64,000 nt of DNA from positions 144,187-208,186 of the forward strand of contig JAAVTG010000261.1 in NCBI GenBank assembly GCA_011947345.1, read 5' to 3'. The position numbers and the translations under genes are program-made. Below, piece after piece: positions 48,392-58,786 of the stretch. Source of the stretch: Phytophthora quininea (taxonomy: Eukaryota > Oomycota > Peronosporomycetes > Peronosporales > Peronosporaceae). The stretch's first letter is position 1. Each line of letters begins with the position of its first letter. Under the pieces are notes generated by a model. The model did not search any database. It was given only the letters and a program-made list of their open reading frames with translations, and was not told the DNA's origin.

Positions 48392-48786
48392 ATGGCGTCA
48401 CCTCCGTCCGAGATTTCCTCTCTCCGCCGGTCCCTCTCCGACGACAGCGGGTTCAAAGTGCTCGCCGTCCTCGACCGAGACAATCGCGAGGTGCTGCCCC
48501 GTCCGACGCCGAGGACCACGCCCTTTCGCTGTCCATGCAGCGCGGTGACGAGAGCCCGGCGATGCTGGAGCAGCGCTGCAAGTCCGAGTGCTTCCTCCGC
48601 ACAGCCCACGGCACCGTGTTACAAGACACCAAGTGGCAGCAATACCAGGCCAATCTCGAAAGCCTCGTGCAACTGGCCGCCAACGCCTCCAGCAGCACCC
48701 AGAGGAACGTGCTGCTCGCCAAGAAGGCGTTGCGGTACCGCAAGGTGCTGGAGCGCCGCCGCAATTACAGCGTTGGCAACCCGTAG
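48392..48786 (+). CDS. Small protein of unknown function (one frame break)
   Basis: About 131 residues. ATG 48392 (MASPPSEISSLRRSLSDDSG). A CCCC run near 48500 is one base short; beyond it the frame continues as SDAEDHALSLSMQRGDESPA to the stop at 48786. The C-terminal half is helical and basic (NLESLVQLAANASSST, then KKALRYRKVLERRRNYS). An initiator-like motif 33 bp upstream supports a real gene. I do not recognise the family. Confidence 0.55.
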
Positions 48787-49009
48787 CCCAGATCCCGTAG
48801 ACTAGATACCTTTCACAGTTCTGTTCAATGGCCGAATCACTGGTGACGTGCATCCGAACTCGCCAGGTCCTCCCGGCGTAACTCCCGTCTGAACTGTGCT
48901 GGATGACCATCGATGCTCTTCCACACAAGCATTTATGACGTGCCCAACGAACAAGGGTGCGGTCGTGCAGATGAAGGGGAGCTCTACCAACAACTTGAAT
49001 GGCCTTCTA

Positions 49010-49446
49010 CTGGTGCTTACGATCTCTGATGCGGAGCGATCCAGGCTGCGGAGTCAGGCCTCGACGCTCGTGACCCGCAACCCCTGGAGCAGTCCAATGC
49101 GCTGTTAGTAGCGAAAGAAGGACATCTAGACGCAATGCAAGGGAAACGGAGGGAAATGCGAAGGAAGGAGACATTGCGAGTTTACAGGGAGTGGCCAGAG
49201 CCCCTTCTGGACAGCACTCCATTCACACAGTCGCTGCTGCTCTTGGGGACCGTGCAAGGCACTCTTGACGACGTCACGTACGGAGTTGTCGCGCCGAACG
49301 ACGCTGCAATGAAGATCAAGTCGGCCTATGTGCAAGACGGACTCGAGGATACAAAACTGATGTTCCGACTAGTGCAGTTGACGACTGCAATGGTGTTACT
49401 TGTGAAAGCACCACGAGTTGTCGATAAAGCGGTAGAACACAGCTGA
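49010..49446 (+). pseudogene. START-like family relic
   Basis: TISDAERSRLRSQASTLVTRN (about 49020-49080) and, in another frame, LLDSTPFTQSLLLLGTVQG and NDAAMKIKSAYVQDGLED (49200-49350). They resemble the order seen in the large oomycete START-like family (helical N-terminus, then GTxxGTLDDVxYG). The lipid-binding remainder is missing, and the frame ends in unrelated sequence at 49446. I call it a truncated copy; the family assignment is from memory of its motifs. Confidence 0.4.
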
Positions 49447-49951
49447 GTCTTGCTGACCAGGCGTAGGATAGCTGTAGTTGTATTACCGTGGCAAGACTGA
49501 GCGAAGCTGCAGCAACTAACTACGAAAAAGCCGCTAACAATGGGGAATTCAAATGCCTAAATAACTGATAAGATCTTGCACCGAGGTTGGCGAGGACGAG
49601 TCCGAGCCAATTTGAGCGCACGCTCGGTAAAACACCACGAGCTGTTCTCGTGACAACGACCCGTTCCGTCACATTGGTGTCAAGTGGCGGCTGTACCGCT
49701 GACGTGGCGTTAGAATCCTCTGGCGTGCTCAGCACGAGCGGCCGCACCCGCGTCGGATACAATTCCGTTAGTTTCACGGAGCTCCCGGCGTTCAGCCAAC
49801 AAGGAATAGCACGCGGCAACAAGCGATTTGCTACTACATGTAGTTTTTGAAAAAAGTACAAATCGCAAGTGCTGTATTTTTAATTTTGGTTAAAACAGCA
49901 GGCTTGTTGTTTGTATCTAGCGCTTCGTCATTGCTTCCGAACAACCCCCCT
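49447..49951. other. Intergenic, no gene supported
   Basis: Conflicting short frames on both strands, no similarity seen. This is the 3' flank of the kinase gene. Confidence 0.5.
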
Positions 49952-50830
49952 TCAGAGGGATACAAAACATGGATTCTGCAGCGCCACCTCCAAGGAAATG
50001 CGGCGCTCGGGGTCAACCTGCAGCATTCGTGACAACAGGTCAAGCACGCTGGGCGACAACTTCGCGGCAAACCCCACGACTTCAAGACCGCCTCGACACC
50101 GTGCTTCTCCAGTGCGAGGAAGGCCTCGTTCCGGCGAGAGGCGATTTGGACGAGAGGGGAACCCGTGAGCATGACGAACCAGATGACCCCCAACGACCAG
50201 ACGTCCGCCTTGACAGGGTCATACTCCTCGCCGGCCACGACTTCCGGTGCCATGTAGTACTTCTTGCCCACGCGGTCGGTGCAGCGGGAGTTGACCGCCA
50301 CCGACAGCCCAAAGTCCGCCACCTTGAACTCGCCGTCATGCATCAGCACGTTCTCGAGGGACAAGTCGCGGTGTGCAATGCCGAGCTCGCGGTGTAAGTA
50401 GTCGACCCCGAGAGGATCTGCTTCATGATGCCGGTGGACTCGCGCTCTCCCAGTCGTTGAGTGTCTGTGGCCGCGATGTGGGAGTGGAGATCACCGTTGG
50501 CACAGTACTCGCTTACGAGGTAAAGGGACCCGTGCTCTTGGAAGGTGAAGTAAGGCTGCACGACGTTGGAGTGGCCGGCACTCGCGACGAGCAGTTCTGC
50601 GACGCGACATTCTTGCTGGGGTCGTCCAGGGTTTGGCCAGTGTAGCGAGTTTGCATCGCGGCGACATCGGCAAGGTCGACACACTTGACTGCGACGACGA
50701 GTCGCGTGCCGACGGGCAGCATTCGGCAATACTGGTAGGCGAGGTTGGGCAAGCGGAGTTCGCATTCGAGGATTTGCCCGTAGAGTGCGTCGCTGATCTT
50801 TCGTCGGACGAAGAGCTGCGAGGTGGACAT
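49952..50830 (-). CDS. Protein kinase, serine/threonine type, atypical glycine loop (three frame breaks)
   Basis: About 293 residues, essentially a bare kinase domain. ATG 50830 (MSTSQLFVRRKISDALYG). Breaks: CCCC near 50614, GGGG near 50423, AA near 50075, each one base short. Corrected positions: Lys49 in VAVK, Glu79 in the alpha-C region, catalytic HRDLSLEN (Asp156), DFG (Asp173) and APE (195-197). It ends at a typical helix (LSRMLQVDPERRISLEVAL), so the fold is complete. The GxGxxG loop is replaced by LYGQILECEL, so nucleotide binding may differ. The HRDLSLENVL loop and the lobe pattern suggest the CAMK/AMPK-like side of the tree; substrate unknown. Confidence 0.75.
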
Positions 50831-51344
50831 CGGTGTAGCTTGTTGTTGTTGTGGACGGCAAATTCAACTGTGAAGTGCTGTCTTCGGTGAAACACACCAA
50901 CACGTTGCGGGTGGTTACGGTGCGCGCGGTCGGATCCTCTCCTCGTTGAAACGTTCTTGTGTTCGTTTGGATTCCAACCGCACTGGTATAATAGGCTAGT
51001 TGTTCAGAGCGAGGTTGGCACTGACGGCTCATCGTTAAAATGCAAACAGAGGCAGCGAGCATTCCCGACGTCGAATTTGTGGGTCTTCATGAGAGGTGGT
51101 CTCGCCTCGCAATGCATATTGGTGCGTGTCCGCGCTCTCAATTTGGGATAGCTCGCAGCGTTTAGCAAAACAGGCAGCTACTGAAAATTCGGCCCAGTCG
51201 CGCTTGTTAAGCGCATCTCACCACTTGACGGCGGCAAATCCACGATCTGGAATCACGAGGCGACTTCAAGCGCCTGTATCGGACCCATGCTATCCGAATC
51301 GCCGCGAAAACAACGGACACTCGATCCAATGTAATTCTGCAGTG

Positions 51345-51571
51345 CACGGATGGTATTGTGGGCAGTTTGTGAGCTTGCACGGGGAAAGACACACTGTACG
51401 TGGATCGGGATGCGTGCGATGATTTGTACGAGTTCGTCACGGCCACGAACCCTTAGCGTCGCTCATGGGTGATTCGACAGGCCGAGATCGCTCGTCGGCA
51501 GTGGTTGGACAAGCTTCTCAGCTCGGAGCGAATGGAGAGGCAGGTCGTTAAAGCAAACAAAGCGACGTGAA
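51345..51571 (+). pseudogene. Decayed C-terminal coding relic, family unknown
   Basis: One frame reads DACDDLYEFVTATNP, then an in-frame TAG, then RRSWVIRQAEIARRQWLDKL and ERMERQVVKANKAT before a stop. The even amphipathic pattern across the stop suggests a real gene end with a nonsense mutation. It may belong with the START-like relic 2 kb upstream, but I cannot show that. Confidence 0.25.
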
Positions 51572-51993
51572 CTGCTTGGCTCCATCCATGGTGGTTCGGA
51601 CTGACCTAGCTCAACGGTATCGCGCCAGCAGGTTCATACTTGCTGCTAGCAACAATACAGCGTGTTGGATCCGAGTGTGCACCAACTGCTGAAACGATCG
51701 TGTAAGCTGGAAAGTGACGAAATCTTTCCGTTGAAATGCCACTCGTGTGAAAAACGAGTTTTGGGATCGCGTGAGGTTATTAATAACTGTCGCTGGACTA
51801 CTTGTCAAATCTGGAACTCAACTGCACTCATAGTGGACGCAAGAAAACTTGTTCCAGACGGAATTTGCGGCATGTGATAGTCAGCGAGTGCTTCTGCTGA
51901 GTTTTAAGTCTCAAGGAACATCTACAACTAAATCAAAGATATCGGAAGCTTTTTTATCGGGTCACCGAGTGGTCTGGTCTCAAATCGGGTCAC

Positions 51994-52004
51994 ACACACA
52001 CACA
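51994..52004. repeat. Short (CA)n microsatellite
   Basis: About six CA units in an otherwise mixed sequence. Confidence 0.6.
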
Positions 52005-52363
52005 ACGGCAATAAACTAAGCAGAACGCTGCAATTTCGGCCGTGCAAGTGCAGCATCGGAAGAGAAAGGCATCACACCTCGCATGGGACGACGAAATCAC
52101 CCCATCGGATTTAAATCTAGGGCGTGGTGATCTCCAAAAACGCACAAACCACCCGTTGTGGCTCATACATATCCTAGAACGCGTTGGGTTCTCTCACCAG
52201 CACATTCTTCAATGGGCATTCATCGGGATGCAAGTATTGCATTTGAGGACGTGCCGCAAACTCGATTGGAATGGTCAGAGCAAACAAACTCGTGGGCTGG
52301 CCTTAGTTATACGGATGCAAGACAGCGTGATCCAATCCGAGACCAGATAAAAAGTCGACCAAG

Positions 52364-52416
52364 GAAGGAAATTGAATTGATCAACTGTTTTGCGGATTTC
52401 TCGTTCGAGGTGGATG
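52364..52416 (-). mobile_element. 53-bp LINE 3' tail with target-site duplication
   Basis: Matches the last bases of LINE A/D in minus orientation (GAAGGAAATTGAATTGAT, then GCGGATTTCTCGT). It is flanked by AAAAGTCGACCAAG (52350-52363) and AAAAGTCGAACAAG (52417-52430), 13 of 14 identical. This fits an extremely 5'-truncated LINE insertion. Confidence 0.6.
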
Positions 52417-53506
52417 AAAAGTCGAACAAGAGATCTTCATTTTAAATGTGAGGATCATTCGTATGCGAATTGGATATGCAGAAGCTGTACGTTTGTAGAG
52501 CTGGCGCCAATGCAATGGATCAGCATGGCGTAGCAGTGTTGCCGGGTACAAAGTGTTGGCGAAGGATCTCGGCTACTACGCCCTTATAGCCGATGGGACA
52601 GCAGTAATGGATCTGCGCAAGAGCTTCTCCCATCGTGTTGTTGCTGGGATTATCTCGTCTCCATGATTCTTATTTTGACGCTAAGATTCATTTGCCAGAT
52701 TTCTGGTACGTTGAAAGGAATAAGAGCAATAGGTCAGCGGGGCGAATTTTTCCTCACCAACACAAGACTATTGGTGTGTGTGGTATTGACGGGATTTGGT
52801 TTTATGGGCGGCAATGCGCTTATCGATAGCAGTGTATCTTGGAACTAGCAAACGTAACCCAATGCTATTCCACTGGTCTCACCGAATGCGTTGATAATCT
52901 CTCCGTTATTATAGCACGGATCGGTCAATCGCTCACCGTTTTCCTATCGAAGGTATGTGTTTTGCCTTTCATTATCTCTGCTCTCTCTCTGCAGGCATAT
53001 TTGAGATCGTTGTATGAACTGTGTATCGGTGGTAAATGGCATTCATGCTGTCCTTTAGTTCAAAGCACCATGTCATGATATCTGTCGATTTCATGTGTCT
53101 CCGCTGTTGTCTAATGTCTCTAAGAATGCCAAACTCCAGCAACTCCCTAGGTTTCGTTGAATCACGATAGACTACAGGATAGGCAAGCTCAAACCATACT
53201 GTAAAATACAATTCAGTCTTAATTCTGCGCGCTACCTCTCAAGCTACGTATCGTCAACTCGGGCCGCAAGGCCAAGGCTCTCCCTCGCGATGCCGAGGTT
53301 CACCCCCGTAGTCGGGACACACCAAGACACTCACGCCTTTGGGAGGTGCTGTGACTTGCGCCAGATGATATGAAACATCCACGTGTCCAGTTCTTCCTTG
53401 AAACAATGCGGTTGCATCCCTGGACACAGGACACGTTGGCGCTCTGTGCGAGGCTCCAAACCCCGAGTTGTCTCATTCGACGATTCGAGCTGCAGGAACC
53501 AGGAAG

Positions 53507-56162
53507 ATGTGGAGGACGGAACCAGATTCGGACGAGCAACTGCTGGAAGCTTCGGAAAAGGGTGACCTACCAGCGGTTCCACGTTTGCTACAGAGTGGAG
53601 ATGTAGAAGTGGACAAGGCGACCGGCAGTACACCTCTGACTTCTGCATCTGAGAACGGACATTTGGATGTGGTAGCGCTGTTGCTACAGTACGGGCCCAA
53701 TGTCGACTTGCCAGGCGCAGCTGGGTTTACCCCACTTATCAATAGTTGAATGCGTGGACATCCCAATGTGGTGGCGCTGTTGTTGCAGCATGGTGCGAGT
53801 GTCAATAATCGGCTCGCCTTGAATACCACGTTGGATTTAACAGCAAACACGGACATGATAGACGGCATGACTCCATTGATGGGTGCTTCCCAATGGATTG
53901 CGTGCGAGCATGGCCAGTATGAGATAGCGATAATCCTCGCAACCAATGAAGCAGATTTGGAACTGACCGACAACAACGGATACACCCTATCGATCACAGC
54001 TGCCCAGCTAGGTTTCCCGATATCGTTCAGCTTCTTTACAATAAGGGAGCCAATCTTGATACACGACTGCCAAGTGGGAGTACTGCTTTGAACACAGCAG
54101 TTTGGCATAGACGGCTGGAAGTCGTACGAATTCTCTTGGATAATGGAGCAGATATGAATTTACGTGGAGACTACATGGGCTGGTCGCCGTTGCTTGCGGC
54201 TTCCTTCAGCGGTTTTACGAGATTTGTGCAACTACTTTACGAGCGAGACTGGCAAGATACGAATGGCAAGGCGAAGAGATCGCTGCCAGTTGCTATCTCG
54301 TCCGCAAGTGATTTTCACGCTCCTACACCGGTTAGCAGGGTCGTTGATGAGAAGCAGCGCAATGGAGACACAGGGCTGCGGATTGCATGCGAGCAAGGTG
54401 ATTACACACTTGTTGAAAAACTTTTGGATCAACACCATTAACAACTACAGCGCGAAAGGGTCGATCCGACATCATTCGCCTCCTATTACGAAAAGGTGCT
54501 AGCATCAATTGGCAGGAACTGGACGGCACCAGTGCCCTACAGCTCGCGAGTTCGTGTGTCCATATTGATGCAACACGAGTTCTCATTAAACACGGAGCGT
54601 CCATAGATTTAGCGGACAACGATGGGTGGACCCCTCTGATGCATGCATCTCGTGGACATATCGACATGGCGGCGCTGTTGCTTCAACATGGCGCGAAGGT
54701 TGACTTGGCTGATAACAGTGGGCGGACACCACTTGTGCATGCGTTGCAGTACGGAAACCTCGACGTGATGACGTTGCTGTTGCAACATGGTGCGAACGTT
54801 GACTGGACCGATAACAATGGGCGGACGCCCCTGATGAGGGCTTCTTCTAGAAGGCGTTTGGACGTAGTGGCGTTATTGGTGGAGCATGGAGCTGGTGTGG
54901 ACGATCAACTTGATAAGGGAGCCACTGCGCACAAGATCGCATGCGAGAATGGCCACTTTGACACTGCTCGAATTCTCATCGAGAATAGCGCCTCCGTTGA
55001 CTTGGCAGAGAACGATGGCTTCACGCCACTGATGGTAGCTTCTAAGGAGGGGCACACAGATATTGTGGAATTACTCTGCGCAAATCGAGCACAGCTCGAT
55101 CTTAGAAATAGTGACGGATGGACGGCTCTAATGTGGGCAACGGAGTGAGGTCATGTCCACGTGATAGAAGTTTTGCTTCAAACTGGAACTACCATCGACG
55201 AACGACTCCTAAACGGGGTCACTGCTTTGAATATCGCGAGCGAACATGATCAGTTTGCAGTTGCAGAGACTCTAATAACGACTGGAGCAAATCTCGAACT
55301 GTCCGACGATGACGGCTATACTCCGTTGATCACAGCAGCTCAGATGGGATTCTCCGACATTGTTCAGCTACTGTTGAAAAGCGGCGCTGATCTCAATAAG
55401 CGATTGCCGAGTGGAAGCACTGCTTTGATCACTGCCGTTTGGCACAAAAGGGTCGAGGTTGTTCGGGTTCTCTTGGATAACGGGGCTGATTTACCTTTAT
55501 GTGGCGACTTGCCATTAGAGCTCGACCCTTGCTTCAGTGAGTGGGCGGAGCTCATGCAGCTTGCCAACGACGAGGCTTGGCGACTCACGAATATGAAGAG
55601 TGACGCTGCTCTTACTGTCAATCCGTTGAAACCTGATCAAAAGCGTCGAAACGGAGATACGGCACTGCGGATTACTTGTAAACTTGGCGATTTGAAACGG
55701 GTCGAGGTGTTGCTGAAAATCACTGAGGCTGTTAACGTTCCTGACCGCGAGGGTAAAACACCACTTGCAACTTCGGCATCATTGGGCTACATGGATATAG
55801 TGGCGTTACTCTTGGAAAAAGGAGCTGCTATTAATCAGTGCGGATGGAATGAATGTTCTGCTCTTGAGATGGCGAGTGGTATGGGCCGCGTGGAGACTGT
55901 GAAGGTATTGCTTGCACGCAGCGCTAACATGGACTTGCAGGACAGTGATGGTGACACCGCTCTCATGGAAGCAGCTTCGAATGGAGAAGTTGAAATTGTT
56001 CATTTGCTTCTTCAGAGCGGGGCGTCATACGGGTTGGTGAATAATACTGGCGAAACCGCGTTAATGCGCGCAGAAGCGATTGGGTGGACTAGTGTGGTGA
56101 CTGTGTTGCAAGAATTCGCAAAGAATGCGGTTGAACAATACCCTGATGTTGGTGATGAATAA
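53507..56162 (+). CDS. Ankyrin-repeat protein with two in-frame TGA codons
   Basis: About 885 codons from ATG 53507 (MWRTEPDSDEQLLEASEKGDL). It consists almost entirely of ankyrin repeats of 33 residues (pattern NGxTPLMxAsxxGHxxVVxLLLxxGAxVD), roughly 20 of them, some very alike (VDLADNSGRTPLVHA and VDWTDNNGRTPLMRA). Two one-base run contractions: near 54014 (CCC) and near 54422 (TTTT). Two TGA codons (53747-53749 and 55146-55148) lie in frame at helix positions that are Ser/Glu/Lys in sister repeats. Either base errors, or the gene is a pseudogene in this genome. Ankyrin domains bind proteins; the partner is unknown. No signal peptide or other domain seen. Confidence 0.65.
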
Positions 56163-56218
56163 TAGCAATTTGATGCTTTCGCGCCCTCGTGGGTTAATCG
56201 ATCAGTATCCAGAAACAC

Positions 56219-56234
56219 ACTCATTCTTCATTTT
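56219..56234 (+). promoter_or_regulatory. Oomycete initiator core promoter
   Basis: ACTCATTCTTCATTTT matches 15 of 16 positions of the consensus GCTCATTYYNCAWTTT. It is placed 28 bp upstream of the permease ATG at 56262, the usual distance for this element in oomycetes. Confidence 0.65.
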
Positions 56235-56261
56235 GCAGAGTCCCCCTCAAGCGTTGTCAAC

Positions 56262-58212
56262 ATGAGTTTCGGCAGTTGGAACGAAAATCCAGGTCTTCGT
56301 CGTCGAAAGATCGAGGTCGACGTGACTGAAGGAGAGGCAAGCACCTTCTCCTGGCAAGGAACGAACCAGGAAATTTGCATCCCCGAAACGGAGCTGGTCG
56401 ACATTCAGGACCTATTGATGGCGACGGAACCGAAAAATTATTATCCGAGTGGCCAGCGACTGCCATCAGCGGCAACGACATCCTGGGCAGCGTGTTCTAC
56501 GCAGCAGCGTCCGTGGTCACGAAGGCAGGGAAACTCACGCCGATCCCGCTAATTATGGTGTCTATTATCCTCTATTTGTTTCGATTCATCTACGAGGAAG
56601 TGGTCTCGGCTATCCCCATGAACGGCGGCACTTACAACGCAATGTTAAACACAACATCGAAGCGGACGGCTGCAGCTGCAGCATGTTTAAGTATTTTATC
56701 ATACTTGGCTACGGGGTAGTGACAGCCACGTCGGGTGTTCGATATCTCGCTACTCAAGTGGATATCCCAATTGTAAGCTCCGTGGTGGCGTTGTTGTTTG
56801 GGTTTGCTCTGGTCGCACTGCTGGGGATCACCAACAACTCGCGTGTGGCACTAGCAATCTTTATCCATCACATTTCCGTCTTGAGTGTATTGGTGGGGTC
56901 GTGCTTGGTGCACGCGACTCAGCACCCAGGTGTCTTCCGAGAAAATATGACAACCAAATATCCCGAGGTGGACTTCGCGGGATCGACGCTGGATGGGACG
57001 GCTTTCACGGCCGTGTTCTTTGGCTTCGGCACTGCCAGACTAGGTATTACGGGCTTCGAGTCGTCATCGAATTATATCGAGGAGCAAGCGCCCGGCGTGT
57101 TTCGCAAGGCCCTCCGGAATATGTGGATTCTGTCAACGTTTTTCAACGTATCTATTGGAGTCGGTGTTCTTGTCGTTCTACCACTGGAAGGAGAGAACGG
57201 GGTCTACACGAACGTCAACGCATTGCTATCGAAGACCGCAGATGTGGCGATGGGGAGCTGGTTCAGCGCGTGGGTCAGCGTGGACGCGTTTATCGTGTTG
57301 TCTGGTTCAGTTCTAACGTCCTACATTGGCTTCTGCGGGTTGGTGCGTCGGCTTTCAACAGATCATGTGTTGCCGAGTTTCCTGGCCAACACGAACAAGT
57401 GTCGGGGGACGAATCACTATATTATTGGGCTTTATTTCACACTTTCGTCGAGTCTTGTGCTGGCGCTGCATGCTGGTGGGGAAACCATTATGAATGGGGT
57501 CTACACGTATTCGTTCCTGGGCTTAATGGTCGTCTTCGCTTGCGCCGGTATCTCCATCAAAGGCAAACAGCTTTCCCGAGGTTTCGCTACATCGTGGTTG
57601 GTTCTCGTACTTGGTTTCGTGATGGTCATGACCGCCATCTTTGCAAATTTGTTGGGTGATCCGAATGTGCTCGTGTACTTTGCGCTGTATTTCATTGGCG
57701 TGGCGTTGGTGATGTTCGTCATGTTGGAGCGGTTGATGATTCTACGCTGTATTTTGATGGCCTTGAAGACGACACTACCGTCGAAGTGGAAGAACGTGGA
57801 CGGTCATACTGGTGCACGAGGTGGCAAAACACTCGCTCGCATGATCAACAGCGTTCAGAACGATGCCATTATATTCTTCTGCAAGATTCTTGACCTGACA
57901 ATTGTCAACAAGACGATTCTCTACGTGCGGCACAACGAGTGGACTCAATCGCTGCGAATCGTTCACGTGGCTTTAAACGATGATACTGTTCCTGTGCTCG
58001 ACGAATTTCGCAGCGTGGCTCTGCTTTTCGACAACATCTACCCCAACATCCGAATCGACTTCGTGTTGGTGCAGGGAGACTTCAACCTCGCCACAATCGA
58101 GTGGCTGTCGAGGAAAATGAATGTGCCACGGAACAGGATGTTCGTGAAGAAAGTCCCATCGAATATGGCGTCGTCCTCTCTCGGCGTAAGGGGTATCATG
58201 ATGTCGCTTTAA
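56262..58212 (+). CDS. Amino-acid permease of the APC superfamily (two frame breaks)
   Basis: About 650 residues. ATG 56262 (MSFGSWNENPGLRRRK). Breaks at an AAAAA run near 56438 and a GGGG run near 56717, each one base short. Corrected sequence: soluble N-terminus; TM1 with ISGNDILGSVFYAAASVV, then EEVVSAIPMNGGTYNAMLN, the conserved APC helix 1-3 signature; 11-12 membrane segments up to about 57760 (FALYFIGVALVMFVMLERL); then a soluble C-terminal domain of about 150 residues (LRIVHVALNDDTVPV, LDEFRSVALLFDNIYPNI). The family exchanges or co-transports amino acids or polyamines; substrate not determinable. A strong initiator motif lies just upstream. Confidence 0.8.
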
Positions 58213-58786
58213 TGGTAAATCTATGGCTCATCCGGCAACAATAACGACAGAAAATCGTTCATATGTATGACGGCCAAGTTCGTCCACCAAGTCTAGCATA
58301 GTTGTTGAAATTCATTAACTGGCTGCTTGGTGCACCTCATTATAAACTTTTCTCCACGTCGATGAAGTGCAGTACCATGAATGACGCAGTCGAGCACGAA
58401 CGAAGCGCTTTCGCGACTGTGAATGTATCCATTCAAAGTCAAGTTGAAGTCATTGTCCAATCAGAAGCCGGATCACAAAGCTGTATACAACTGCACCAAC
58501 TGCCAGCCTCAGTCTGCATGATCGCACACAGCAAACTTGCCCCTCCAGCAACAAAAATACTCAACACTTGCAAAACTGCAGCCTACACTGCAGTAAGCGA
58601 AATGCTTAGTCCCAAATAGGGTCAATCCGGATATAAATATGTATACTATTTTGACACCTCGGATTCAGTATACACCTTTTCGGATATGTTTGTCTGGGAC
58701 GTGTGTATCGCTTCCTGGCGGGAAAAGCCGACTCCTTCCCACATTTTAAATTGACTAGCTGCGGAGAACGTCCCCCAGGGCGCATC
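58213..58786. other. Intergenic, lamin gene promoter region
   Basis: No gene supported. A partial initiator-like motif (ACTCCTTCCCACATTTT, about 58730-58746) lies 40 bp upstream of the lamin ATG. Confidence 0.45.

Larger units (their letters stand above)
50831..53506. other. Long interval with relics only
   Basis: No intact gene supported in 2.7 kb. Contents: kinase 5' flank; a decayed coding relic at 51330-51570; a (CA)n run near 51995; a 53-bp LINE tail at 52364; and many short conflicting frames. Frames at 52042-52445 and 52635-52848 have no recognisable features. Confidence 0.45.

Noticed and set aside
53507..56162. TGA read as an amino acid in the ankyrin gene
   Set aside because: Other genes here end normally with TGA (permease-side and kinase stops), and the two sites are not tryptophan or selenocysteine positions in sister repeats.
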